From: CAVOHU01 sp963843385
Lineage (GTDB): Bacteria; Acidobacteriota; Vicinamibacteria; Vicinamibacterales; JAKQTR01
Direction of reading: 5' to 3'
Length of the DNA stretch: 64,000 nucleotides
Assembly (NCBI GenBank): GCA_963843385.1
Contig: CAWJJY010000007.1
Span: 186,001-250,000 of the forward strand
Under the pieces are notes generated by a model that was not told where the DNA came from, ran no database searches, and saw only the letters and a program-made list of their open reading frames with translations. The translations under genes and the position numbers were made by a program. Of the stretch, positions 32,927-41,878 are shown one piece after another (position 1 is the stretch's first letter; every line of letters begins with the position of its first letter).

Positions 32927-35250
32927 ATGCGACGTGCCGTTGTCCTGTTGCTCTTCCTGCTTGTGATGTCGTCGGCCCCGCGGGCGCACGCTCCCGCACC
33001 ACAGCCGCCACGCCCGCAGACGATTGCGGCCCCGTCATCACAGGCCGCCCCGCCGGCCTTCACGGCGGAGGACATGCTGAAGGTGTCCACCGCGTCGGTG
33101 CTCGACATGACCGACGATGGGCAGTGGGTGGCGGTCTCGGTGAGGCGGGGGTTCGACAACGCGGAAACGGACAATCGGCGATACGGCGACCCGACCTACG
33201 TGTCGCCGATCGCAGGCCCGGCTGCTGGTCATCAATACCGAGACGGGTGCGGCGCAATCGCCGTACGCGGACATGGTCGATATCCGCCAGGCTGCCTGGT
33301 CCCGCGACGGAAAGCGGCTCGCCATCCTGAGTGTCGTCAGGGCGGGCGGCGCCGCGGCCGCAGCCGAACCGACTGCACGGCTGCAGGTCTGGGACGTCGC
33401 GCGATCCCTGCTCGCCGAGGTTCCTCGCCGCGGCGACTCGCGGGTGGCCGTCAACTCGGGACTCGAGTGGTCGGCCGACGACAGGCATCTCGTGGTGAGT
33501 CTGCGATCGGCCGAGCGGGATCGCGCCGCGCGCGACACGTTCAAGACGCTGACCGAAGGCCCCATCATCGTTCACAGCGCCAAGGATCCGTTCCTCGAAT
33601 GGGACGAGCTCGGGAGGTCCAATCGTTCGCGGTCGATCGGGGAGGTCGACGTGGTCTCGGGTGAGGTCCGGACGATCCTGCCCGAACGGAAGATCTCCTC
33701 GGTACTCGCTCTCGCGCGATGGATCGTTCGCCACCTTCCAGGAAGACGTCACGGAGAAGACCGACTACGACGTGATCGGAGGCACCGACAATGCCCTTCG
33801 ACTGGTTCAGGTGGCGGGCGGGGCGGTGAAGAACCTGGCCGAGGCGAAGGACCTCAAGGGCCTTCAGCTGCGCTGGTCGGACGATGGGCGGTCGTTCGCC
33901 TACGCGAAGAAGGGCGAGGTGTTCGTTCAGCGGATCGACGAAGCAAAGCCTCGGAGCCTGACCCCGCCGCCCGCGGCGCCGAAAGAGGGCGTCAAGCCGG
34001 GCGGGGAGCAGCCGAAGGACGCGCCCGACAACGAGAGCAAGGATGAGAAAGAGAGCTTCTCGGTGGGGCCATTCTGCCGGGACGCTTCGAAGCTGCTCAT
34101 CATGAGCAAGAAGGGCTGGTACGCGGCGGACACGACGAGCGCCGCGCGGGATCTGCTGGTCTCGTTGAAGGAGGATGAAGAGCAGAACCCGCGGATGACC
34201 GCGATCGACTGGAGCCCGGACGGCAAGACCCTCTACGCGACCTACTCCGAGCGCGATCGGTGGGATCGCGGCCTGGTGGCGATCGACGTGGCGACCAAAT
34301 CGATGAAGCCGCTCGTCAAGGACGCCCGGCTCTATGGCGGATTCCGGATCGCACGCGACGGACGCCGCGTGATCTTCTCTCTCTCCGATGGCGACGGGCC
34401 CTCCGAGTTGTATGCGGCGTCGATCGAGTTCGGATCCCTGAAGAAGCTGACGGACCTCAACCCGTGGCTGGCGCAGCGGAGGCTGCCGAAATCGGAACTG
34501 GTCACCTACCGCGACGCCGATGGCAAGGTGCTCTACGGGGTCCTGCGGTACCCGGTCGGCTACGAGAAGGGCAAGGCGTACCCAACCGTCTTCGAGCTGT
34601 ACGAGACCTTCTTCGATAATGGATTCAATGGCCGGGCGGCGTTTCTCACCAACCACGGCTATGCCGTCTTCCATCCGTCGGTCAACCTGGTTATCGGCCG
34701 TCCAGGCGAGGCGTGGGTGAAGGGCGTGACCTCAGCGGCCAACAAGCTCATCGAGATGGGCGTCGCCGACCCCGAACGGCTCGGCGTGCACGGCACGAGC
34801 TACGGCGGCTATGCCACCGTGTTGCTGCTCACGCAGACCGATCGATTCAAGGCGGCGGTCAACGTGTCGGGGAAGGTCGACATGGTCAGCTTCTACACCG
34901 ACAGCCCGCGACTCGGCGTTCGCAACACGCACGCACCCGAGAAGAGCCAGGATCGAATCGGGGGAACGCTCTGGGAATTTCCGGAACGTTACGTGGCACA
35001 TTCCGCGGTGCTCAATGCGGATCGCATCAAGACGCCGCTCCTGTGCATCACCGGCGACCAGGATCCGAACGTGCCGTCGAGCCAGTCGCGCGAGATCTAC
35101 TATGCGTTGCGGCGCCTCGGAAGGGACGTGCAGTGGGTGCGGTACGTCAACGGCGCGCACCGGCCTCCCAACAGCGTCACGGAAGCGGTCGACTTCGAGC
35201 AGCGGATTCTGGGGTGGTACGACAAGTACCTGAAGGCACCGACAAAGTAG
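32927..35250 (+). CDS. S9 peptidase, two single-base frame breaks
   Basis: Third exported prolyl-oligopeptidase-type enzyme, about 775 residues once repaired. It has a signal peptide (MRRAVVLLLFLLVMSSAPRA), a propeller and an alpha/beta hydrolase domain with GTSYGGYATV (nucleophile), GDQDPNVPS (Asp) and NGAHRPP (His). The frame is broken by one extra base near 33216 (GCAGGCCCGG; without the extra G it reads TYVSPIAARLLVI) and again near 33695 (TCCTCGGTACTCG; repaired SSYSLSRDGSFATF). Both flanks are well conserved, so these look like sequence errors. From 33661 on the frame is intact. The start has AAAAGGGG about seven bases upstream. Confidence 0.82.
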
Positions 35251-35353
35251 GCTTGGGGCCTGGGGCTCGAGACTTGGGGCCGGATCACGCACCGGGGCGG
35301 CATCCGGCCGGTCGTGACGCACGCCCCTTGAGCCGAGCCGACAGCGGCAGTCT

Positions 35354-35437
35354 GCAAAGTGAATCGCAGGGGCCGAAGTCCGCGGTGGGGCGGGGACCCA
35401 CCGCTTCCGCCGACAGCACCCCGGAGATTCACTTTGC
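35354..35437. repeat. Long interrupted inverted repeat
   Basis: The outer arms GCAAAGTGAATC (35354-35365) and GATTCACTTTGC (35426-35437) are perfectly complementary. An inner pair GCGGTGGG/CCCACCGC (35382-35389 and 35397-35404) is also perfect, with partly matching sequence between them. It lies between convergent genes and could be a terminator or a small palindromic repeat element of the genome. Confidence 0.6.
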
Positions 35438-35496
35438 CGGCGAGCGCGAGCGGGGCGGCGGAACGACTGGCCGGATGCCGCCGAGCGTAGCAGGAC

Positions 35497-35913
35497 TCAA
35501 CCGCCTCCGCTCTCCTTCGCCCTCCTGATCCGACGGCGCTCGTTCCGATCGGGCGTTCGCAGTTGCGACGCCGACCGCGGCATCCGGATCAGGCGATCGA
35601 GCTGGCGCAGTGCGAGTTCCTGCGGCGTCGGCGGCGGCGTGCGATCCTCGTAGAGCGTCCGGGCTGCGGCCTTTGGCACGTGCTGTTCCGCCAGTTGGCG
35701 CACCACGACGATCTGGCGCCGGCCCAACGGACGGGTGATGCGCAGGGAATCGTCCACGTGGATCAGGCGGTGCGGCTTGGCGACCTGGCCGTTCACGTCG
35801 ACCTTTCCGCCGTGACACGCCTTCTGTGCTTCCGATCGGGTCTTGAACAGGCAGGCCACATCGAGCCAGACGTCCAGCCGGACTTGAGCGACCTCCGGTT
35901 CGTCTTGATTCAT
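35497..35913 (-). CDS. S4-domain RNA-binding protein (Hsp15/RqcP-like)
   Basis: RNA-binding protein of 138 residues. The S4 fold occupies about 10-75: VRLDVWLDVACLFKTRSEAQKAC, then GGKVDVNGQVAKPHRLIHVDDSLRI. A basic tail follows (ERRRIRRAKESGGG). Proteins of this type bind stalled large ribosomal subunits or rRNA. The ATG at 35913 overlaps the rdgB stop by four bases, so it is the last gene of a coupled set after rph and rdgB. An exact function is not assignable. Confidence 0.85.
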   Translation of the reverse strand: MNQDEPEVAQVRLDVWLDVACLFKTRSEAQKACHGGKVDVNGQVAKPHRLIHVDDSLRITRPLGRRQIVVVRQLAEQHVPKAAARTLYEDRTPPPTPQELALRQLDRLIRMPRSASQLRTPDRNERRRIRRAKESGGG

Positions 35914-36531
35914 CTGGTGCGCGATCCGAGAAGATCCGATCCGCCTTCGTCCAGCCACGAGCGCAGTGCCCGGAAGGCCTGGCCGCGATGGCTGACAACC
36001 GCCTTCTCGTCCTCGGTCAGTTCGGCCAGTGTTCGTCCGAGCGGCGGGTAGTAGAAGATCGGGTCGTAGCCGAATCCGCCCGACCCGCGCGGCGTGCGGG
36101 TCAGCTCGCCTTCGACAGCGCCCCGCGCTTCGAACACGACGCGTTCGCCGTCGGCCACCGCCAGTGCGCACACGAACCTCGCCGTGCTGCCCTGACGCCC
36201 GCGCGCGCGCAGGCTGCTCGAAGATGATCGCGAACTTGTCGGGATACGCCGTGGCGGCTGGCCCGCCATAGCGTGCGGAGTGCACGCCCGGCTCGCCGTC
36301 GAGCGCGTCGACCTCGAGGCCGGAGTCCTCGGCGACGGCCGGCAGGCCGGCAAGCAGGGAGTAGTAGGTGGCCTTCGCGCGGGCGTTCTCGGCGAAGGTC
36401 GTGCCGTGTTCCTCGGGCTCCGTCAGCGCCGGACACGCATCGAGCGCGACGAGTTCGACCGGCACGCCCTCGAGAATCGCGCGGATCTCCCTCAGCTTGT
36501 TCCGGTTCGTGGTCGCGACCAGGACTCGCAC
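35910..36531 (-). CDS. rdgB: Non-canonical purine NTP pyrophosphatase (RdgB/HAM1), one frame break
   Basis: House-cleaning enzyme that hydrolyses dITP, XTP and related nucleotides to monophosphates. The N-terminus is complete (LVATTNRNKLREIRAIL ... FAENARAKATYY ... AVAEDSGLEVDALDGEPGV). Near 36212 one extra base (GAGCAGCCTGCGC) shifts the frame; without it the text reads EQLRARGRQGSTARFVCALAV and continues through GFGYDPIFYYPPLGRTLAEL and SHRGQAFRALRSWL to the stop at 35910. Repaired length is about 206 residues, normal for the family. It follows rph by nine bases, a conserved pairing. Confidence 0.88.
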
Positions 36532-36540
36532 GGCCGGTCC

Positions 36541-37266
36541 TCAGGCGAGCGGGCCCAGCGCGCTCTCCTGGATGGCAATCAGGCGGCTGACGCCCTGATC
36601 CGCCAGGTCGAGCAACTCACCCAGGCGGCCGCGATCGAACGGCGTCTTTTCCGCCGTTCCCTGCACCTCGATGTAGCGGCCGTCCGAGGTCTTCACGACG
36701 TTCATGTCCACCTCGGCGCGGGAGTCTTCGTCGTAGGCGAGGTCGAGCAGCGGGATGCCGTCGACGATACCGACGCTGATGGCCACGACGTGCTGCTGCA
36801 CGGGGACGCGCCGGATCTGGCCCTGTTCCACCATTCGCCGCAGCGCGAGCACCAGCGCCACGAAACTGCCCGTGATGGCGGCCGTGCGCGTTCCGCCGTC
36901 CGCCTGGATGACGTCGCAGTCCACCCAGATGGTGCGTTCGCCCAGGTCCTCGGTTCGCGTGACCGCCCGGAGCGATCGCCCGATGAGGCGCTGGATCTCG
37001 TGGGTGCGCCCGCCGATCTTGCCCGACGAGGCTTCGCGCGTCATGCGGGTGTTGGTGGCGCGCGGGAGCATCCCGTACTCGGACGTGATCCACCCCTTCC
37101 CGGAGTTCCGCAAGAACGGCGGCACGCGATCCTCGACGCTCGCCGTGCAGATCACCTTGGTCTGCCCGGCCTCGATCAGGACAGAGCCTTCGGGGTGGAT
37201 GAGGAAGCGGGGCGTGATGGTGACGGGGCGCAAATCGCCGGGGCCACGGTTGTCGCTACGGGTCAT
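36541..37266 (-). CDS. rph: Ribonuclease PH
   Basis: Phosphorolytic exonuclease that trims the 3' ends of tRNA precursors. The 241 residues are the normal length. Motifs include GSVLIEAGQTKVICTASVE, EYGMLPRATNTR, EIQRLIGRSLRAV, WVDCDVIQADGGTRTAAITG and LDLAYDEDSRAEVDMN with the metal-binding acids. The start is the ATG at 37266 (MTRSDNRGPGDLRPV); the frame upstream is open but lacks similarity. It forms a coupled minus-strand unit with rdgB and the S4 gene. Confidence 0.95.
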   Translation of the reverse strand: MTRSDNRGPGDLRPVTITPRFLIHPEGSVLIEAGQTKVICTASVEDRVPPFLRNSGKGWITSEYGMLPRATNTRMTREASSGKIGGRTHEIQRLIGRSLRAVTRTEDLGERTIWVDCDVIQADGGTRTAAITGSFVALVLALRRMVEQGQIRRVPVQQHVVAISVGIVDGIPLLDLAYDEDSRAEVDMNVVKTSDGRYIEVQGTAEKTPFDRGRLGELLDLADQGVSRLIAIQESALGPLA

Positions 37267-37310
37267 GCACAAGTCCTTGTCGGAACACGCGCGGACATCG
37301 CGCGTCGGTT

Positions 37311-37946
37311 CTATCGGGCCGGCCGGGGTGCGCCAGGGGAGGGTGCGGCCACCGGCGGCTTGCCGCCCGGCTCCCCCAGCCACGTCGTCGTGCGCGGCAA
37401 AGGGCGCCGCAAGTCGACATGGCCGGCCAGCGTGTCGACTTCGTGGCCGTCCACGAGGATCTGCGCGGCGGTGATCGACGGCAGATTGGTCGTCAGCGCG
37501 TACACGATGGTATACACGGTGAGAATCTCGTTCAACGATCCGCCAGGATGCTGGGAGCTGATCTCGCGGCTCAGATCGACGAAGGCCTCGCCGTGATCCG
37601 TGACGAACAGCTCGCGCAACTGCGTGCCTGCGGGGATCGCCGAGACCAGGGGGCGTGGCGCCGGTTCCAGCTGCGCTTCGATGATGCGCTTCGCCTGCTC
37701 GACGGGGCCGTCACCGAAGACGACCTCGCGCTGGACGCCCCTGAGCTGAAGCGCCGCGTCGTCCACGTAGAAGAGTGTCGCCTTGATCTTCCGGGACGGT
37801 GCCGGCTGGCCGAATCCCTGATCGCCCGTGCCGCCCCCGCCGGACGGGCCGAACGGCCACCACAGGGAGACCGCTCCCCATCCAATCGCGCCAACCGCGA
37901 CCACCAGGAGGAACGAGGTTACGATGAATCGGCGAGAGACGCTCAC
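37311..37946 (-). CDS. GerMN-domain membrane-anchored protein
   Basis: Envelope protein of 211 residues with an N-terminal transmembrane anchor (about 6-28). One GerMN domain (about 55-175) follows: ATLFYVDDAALQLRGVQREV, GDGPVEQAKRIIEAQL, AFVDLSREI ... PGGSLNEILTVYTIVYALT. It has a Pro-rich tail. GerMN proteins of Gram-negatives are found next to cell-wall amidase genes, as here. The GTG at 37946 overlaps the amidase stop by four bases, so the two are coupled; a role in binding or regulating cell-wall remodelling is an inference. Confidence 0.85.
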   Translation of the reverse strand: MSVSRRFIVTSFLLVVAVGAIGWGAVSLWWPFGPSGGGGTGDQGFGQPAPSRKIKATLFYVDDAALQLRGVQREVVFGDGPVEQAKRIIEAQLEPAPRPLVSAIPAGTQLRELFVTDHGEAFVDLSREISSQHPGGSLNEILTVYTIVYALTTNLPSITAAQILVDGHEVDTLAGHVDLRRPLPRTTTWLGEPGGKPPVAAPSPGAPRPAR

Positions 37947-39469
37947 CGTTTCGATTCCACGCGATCGCGGTAGCGCACGGTCGCGTCGTAGACCGCCTTC
38001 ACCACGGCGCTCTTGAACGCGTCGGACGTCAATTGCGCCTCTTGTTCCGGGTTCGTGATGAAGCCCATTTCGACCAGCACGGCCGGCATGTTGGCCCCCA
38101 CCAGCACGCGGAAGGCTGCCTGCTGGATCGACTGCGAGCGCATCTCGATGCGCGGCCGGAGACTTTCCTCCACCATGCCGGCAAACACCGCCGACTCCGC
38201 CAGGTGGCGCGCCTGCGCCATGTCCCACAAGATGAACTCGACGTCGCGGCGGGCGCCGCCCAGCGCCGGCAGGGGATTGGCCTGGGGATTCTCGGCCATC
38301 TTGCGTGCTTCTTCCCCGTACCCATCGAGGCTGAGGTAGAAGACCTCTGCGCCGCGGCTCTCACGGCTCGGCGACGCATTGGCGTGCAGGCTGATGAACA
38401 GGTCGGCCTTGTTGTTGTTGGCGATCGACGCGCGATCGTCCAGCGGGACCATCCGATCGTCCTCGCGCGCCAGAATGACCCGGATGCCGAGGCCTCCCTC
38501 GATGGCGGCCTTGAGCCGGCGCGCGACGTCGAGGGTCACGTCCTTTTCGAGCGTGCCCTTGGGCCCTTTCGCCCCGACATCATCGCCGCCGTGGCCGGGA
38601 TCGATGACGATCGTGCGGATGCCAGGCGCAGCCGGGCTGCCGGGAGGCATGGGCAGCTCGGCGGGCGCTTGCGGCGGCGCCGTCACGGGTGGAGAGGGCG
38701 GCTGGGGGCCCGAGAACTGAAGGTCGAGCACGACGCGCCCGGCCCCGCTGTCGAGCGGCACGGTCGACGCGCGATAGGTTCCGAACCGCTGGCCGAGGCC
38801 GAGCGCGAGGGTGGCGGGGTCGGCGACTGAAAACGACTCCACCAGGCCGGTCGGATCGGGGTCGGGGAGTGGGGAGACGTCGAGCGCGGCCGCATCGAAC
38901 TTCAACAGCAGACGGCGCGCGTCCTGCTGAATCGAACAGGTCGCGCGCGGGTTCATCTCCACGATCAGCCGCAGGCCGCCTGCCGTCCGTTCCTGCTGGA
39001 CGGAGATGCGTGGGGCAACGATGTCGCCGACCAGGACGAGCCGCGATTGGCGCCGGACCTCGATCCGCGCCGGGTAGACCAGGCCGAGCGCGCGTCCCAG
39101 GAAGTCGGGCGGCACGAGCCAGCGCGATCCGTCGCGGATGGGCGCCATGGGCATCGATACGAGCCGGCCGCCAACCGAGGCGAGCGGCTGATCGAGCGAC
39201 AGCACGACGCTGGCGTTGCGATACGTGATGGTCAGCGCCTTCAGGCCGCGGTCTTCGCGAACGGTCAGTTGGAGGAGATCGGCGAGTTCATCGAGCCGCA
39301 GCAGATCCTGGTCGCCGGCGCGTGAAGCGGCGACCGTGTGTCGTCCTTGCGAGTTGAGCACCGTGTACGGCGCGGCGGACCGGGCGGTCTGGCCGGATGC
39401 GCCCGACACGGCAACGAGCACGCACGAAACGAGAAAGGCCGGGAGGAATCCCGATTTCAGTAGTCTCAC
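37943..39469 (-). CDS. N-acetylmuramoyl-L-alanine amidase with AMIN-like domains
   Basis: Periplasmic peptidoglycan hydrolase of about 508 residues that removes stem peptides, as in daughter-cell separation. A signal peptide (LPAFLVSCVLVAVSGASGQ) is followed by a copper-amine-oxidase-like/AMIN N-terminal part (about 35-290). A Pro-rich linker and an Amidase_3 catalytic domain come next: VIDPGHGGDDVGAKG and SLHANAS carry zinc ligands, EFILWDMAQ sits in the regulatory helix region, and AVLVEMGFITNPEQE holds the catalytic Glu. The GTG at 39469 is chosen because it begins just before the signal peptide; the open frame extends to 39550. Confidence 0.9.
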   Translation of the reverse strand: MRLLKSGFLPAFLVSCVLVAVSGASGQTARSAAPYTVLNSQGRHTVAASRAGDQDLLRLDELADLLQLTVREDRGLKALTITYRNASVVLSLDQPLASVGGRLVSMPMAPIRDGSRWLVPPDFLGRALGLVYPARIEVRRQSRLVLVGDIVAPRISVQQERTAGGLRLIVEMNPRATCSIQQDARRLLLKFDAAALDVSPLPDPDPTGLVESFSVADPATLALGLGQRFGTYRASTVPLDSGAGRVVLDLQFSGPQPPSPPVTAPPQAPAELPMPPGSPAAPGIRTIVIDPGHGGDDVGAKGPKGTLEKDVTLDVARRLKAAIEGGLGIRVILAREDDRMVPLDDRASIANNNKADLFISLHANASPSRESRGAEVFYLSLDGYGEEARKMAENPQANPLPALGGARRDVEFILWDMAQARHLAESAVFAGMVEESLRPRIEMRSQSIQQAAFRVLVGANMPAVLVEMGFITNPEQEAQLTSDAFKSAVVKAVYDATVRYRDRVESKR

Positions 39470-39609
39470 GCCAGCACCATCATAACCTGAGCGCCGGTGA
39501 CCCACCCGGGGAACGGGCGCGCGCGGAGGCAAACTCCGAGTCCGGGCCACATGAATCAGATGTCCGAATACGGCGAGTGCGGCGGCGGGCGGGGCGCTAT
39601 CATGGCTTC

Positions 39610-41037
39610 ATGCTGCTCGGAGATGATGTCTGTTACGCCGCGCTTCGCGCCCACGACCCACGGTTCGACGGCCAGTTCTTCGTGGGCGTCTCGTCGACCG
39701 GTGTGTATTGCCGGCCGATCTGCTCGGTGCGGGCGCCGAAACGCGAGCATTGCGCGTTCTTTCCGAGCGCCGCGGCCGCCGAACACGACGGCTTCAGGCC
39801 GTGCCTGCGATGCCGCCCGGAACTGGCGCCCGGCAGTTCGAGCGTCGACGCCGCCCGCAGGCTGGCGCACGCGGCCGGGAGCCTGATCGAGGACGGTTTC
39901 CTGACCGACGGATCGATCGACGCGCTGGCCTCACGCCTGGGCGTGACCGATCGCCATCTGCGCCGGGTGTTCACGGCCGAATTCGGCGTGTCGCCGGTGG
40001 ATTACGCGCAGACCCAGCGGCTCCTGCTCGCGAAGCGCTTGCTCACCGACACGGACTTTCCCGTGATCGACGTCGCGATGGCGGCAGGCTTCGGCAGCCT
40101 CCGCCGGTTCAATGCGCTCTTCCGGGATCGATACCGGCTTCGCCCGACCGCGATCCGGAAGACGCCGGAGGCCGCGCCGCGGACCGAGCTGGTGTTCGAG
40201 CTTGGGTACCGCCCCCCGTTCGCGTGGGACGCGCACCTGGAGTTTCTCGCAGCTCGGGCAGTGGCCGGCGTCGAGGCGGTGGTCGACGGGGCCTATCGTC
40301 GCACGGCCGCGATCCAGCGCGGGCCGGTGCTGCACGCCGGGTGGATCGCTGTCGACCGGGCGCGGAGGCGAAATGCCGTCCGCCTCACCATGTCTGGATC
40401 GCTCGCCAGGGTCGTTCCGGCCGTGCTGGCGCGTGTGAAGCGCGTCTTCGATCTGTCGTGCCGGCCGGACGAAGTGGCCGACGTGCTGGGGCCCCTGGCG
40501 CAGGATGAGCCCGGGCTGAGGGTCCCCGGGGCCTTCGACGGATTCGAGATGGCCGTCCGGGCCGTGCTGGGGCAGCAGATCACTGTACGCGCCGCCCGCA
40601 CGCTGGCCGGCCGTGTCGCCTCCGCGCTTGGTGAGAAGGTGAGCACGCCGTTTCCGGAATGCACGCACGTGTTTCCAGGTCCCGCCGCGCTGGACTCGGC
40701 GGGGCCCGGCCGGCTGGCGGGTCTGGGAATCGTGTCGACGCGGGCCCGCGCGATTCACGCGCTCGCTCGGGAGTGCGCGAGCGGCAGACTGGTGCTCGAG
40801 CCAGGCACCGACGTGCAGCGAACGCTCGGGATGCTTCGTGAGACCGCCGGCATCGGAGAGTGGACCGCCCAGTACATCGCGATGAGGGCGCTGGCCTGGC
40901 CGGACGCGTTTCCGCACACCGACTACGGCGTGAAGAAGGCGCTTGGTGAAACCTCCGCGGCCAGGGTGCTCGCCGCCGCGGAGCAATGGCGTCCATGGCG
41001 AGCGTACGCGACGCTGCACTTGTGGCGTCGACTGTAG
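39610..41037 (+). CDS. Ada-type methyl sensor/AraC regulator fused to AlkA-type DNA glycosylase
   Basis: Bifunctional alkylation-response protein of 475 residues. The Ada N-terminal zinc domain has C34 and C38 (YCRPICS) and C65 and C68 (CLRC), which take methyl groups from phosphotriesters. An AraC helix-turn-helix follows (about 80-180: DALASRLGVTDRHLRRVFTAEFG, AMAAGFGSLRRFNALFR). The C-terminal half is an AlkA N-domain plus HhH-GPD glycosylase (VRAVLGQQITVRAARTLAGR, GIGEWTAQYIAMRAL, HTDYGVKKAL with the catalytic Asp). It removes 3-methyladenine and probably activates its own transcription. The methyltransferase gene follows after eight bases, forming an adaptive-response operon. Confidence 0.93.
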   Translation: MLLGDDVCYAALRAHDPRFDGQFFVGVSSTGVYCRPICSVRAPKREHCAFFPSAAAAEHDGFRPCLRCRPELAPGSSSVDAARRLAHAAGSLIEDGFLTDGSIDALASRLGVTDRHLRRVFTAEFGVSPVDYAQTQRLLLAKRLLTDTDFPVIDVAMAAGFGSLRRFNALFRDRYRLRPTAIRKTPEAAPRTELVFELGYRPPFAWDAHLEFLAARAVAGVEAVVDGAYRRTAAIQRGPVLHAGWIAVDRARRRNAVRLTMSGSLARVVPAVLARVKRVFDLSCRPDEVADVLGPLAQDEPGLRVPGAFDGFEMAVRAVLGQQITVRAARTLAGRVASALGEKVSTPFPECTHVFPGPAALDSAGPGRLAGLGIVSTRARAIHALARECASGRLVLEPGTDVQRTLGMLRETAGIGEWTAQYIAMRALAWPDAFPHTDYGVKKALGETSAARVLAAAEQWRPWRAYATLHLWRRL

Positions 41038-41045
41038 AGGGGAAC

Positions 41046-41576
41046 ATGGCAGCCTGCACGCAGTTCGACACACCGCTGGGCCGCATGCTCGTGACCGCGA
41101 GCGGCCAGGGGATTACCGGCGTCTACTTCGTCGGCCAGAAATACGAGCCCGAGATCCATCTGGACCCGTCCCATGACTCGGATCTGGCGTTCCTGGTTGT
41201 GGCCCGACGGCAGATTGAGGAGTACTTCCGCGCCGCACGGACACAGTTCACCGTGCCGCTGGCTCCGCAAGGCACGCCGTTCCAGCTCCGCGTCTGGCAC
41301 GCCTTGCTGGAGATTCCGTTTGGCGAGACCAGAACCTACCGGGACCTCGCCGAGCGTCTCGGGTCTCCCTCCGCGTCGAGGGCCGTTGGCGCGGCAATCG
41401 GACGAAACCCGATTTCGATCATCGTGCCGTGCCACCGGGTTCTCGGAACCGATGGATCGCTGACCGGGTACGCGGGAGGACTCGATCGCAAGCGCGCGCT
41501 GCTGGCGCTCGAGCGTCCGATCGCGAACCGGCGGCCCGCTGGACCCCTCTTCGACACCGAGCAACGAAGCGCTTAG
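41046..41576 (+). CDS. ogt: Methylated-DNA--protein-cysteine methyltransferase
   Basis: Suicide enzyme that takes the methyl group from O6-methylguanine onto its own cysteine. The 176 residues show the whole family core: PFQLRVWHALLEIPFGETRTY, SASRAVGAAIGRNPISIIVPCHRV with the acceptor Cys, and GGLDRKRALLALE. The ATG at 41046 follows AGAGGGG by four bases. It is the second gene of the alkylation-repair operon, and its end overlaps the end of the convergent GIY-YIG gene by four bases. Confidence 0.95.
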   Translation: MAACTQFDTPLGRMLVTASGQGITGVYFVGQKYEPEIHLDPSHDSDLAFLVVARRQIEEYFRAARTQFTVPLAPQGTPFQLRVWHALLEIPFGETRTYRDLAERLGSPSASRAVGAAIGRNPISIIVPCHRVLGTDGSLTGYAGGLDRKRALLALERPIANRRPAGPLFDTEQRSA

Positions 41577-41836
41577 GGCCGCGCGAAGGGCCGGGACCGG
41601 ATAAGCGCGATCTTGCGCGCCCTGGTCAGGCGCTTGAGCTGGTACTCGCGCTTCAGCGCCAGCGATCGTGTGTCACAGAGTTCGGCGTACTCAATCCGGA
41701 CGGGACGTCGCCCGGAGGTGTACCGCGCGCCTCGCCCGACGTTGTGCGTTCGAAGGCGGGCGTCGAGATCGACGGTCGAGCCCGTATAGAGCGTGCCGTC
41801 GGCGCATCGGAGGATGTAGACGAAGTACGAATCCAT
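41573..41836 (-). CDS. GIY-YIG domain protein (UPF0213/YhbQ-like)
   Basis: Small single-domain protein of 87 residues. It has the GIY-YIG nuclease fold: YFVYILRCADGTLYTGST, then RLRTHNVGRGARYTSGRRPV and ALKREYQLKRL. Members of this stand-alone group are poorly characterised; a nuclease role in DNA or repair metabolism is suspected for some. The ATG at 41836 is preferred over an in-frame TTG at 41845. It is convergent with ogt, with a four-base overlap of the stops. Confidence 0.85.
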   Translation of the reverse strand: MDSYFVYILRCADGTLYTGSTVDLDARLRTHNVGRGARYTSGRRPVRIEYAELCDTRSLALKREYQLKRLTRARKIALIRSRPFARP

Positions 41837-41878
41837 GACTGGCAACGCGTGACGCGACGTGCGGGCCGCGCAGGGAGC

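Noticed and set aside
32054..32989. N-terminal extension of the sigma factor frame
   Set aside because: Runs antisense to the HExxH protein gene, and the GTG at 32053 has a good ribosome-binding site and the family's normal N-terminus.
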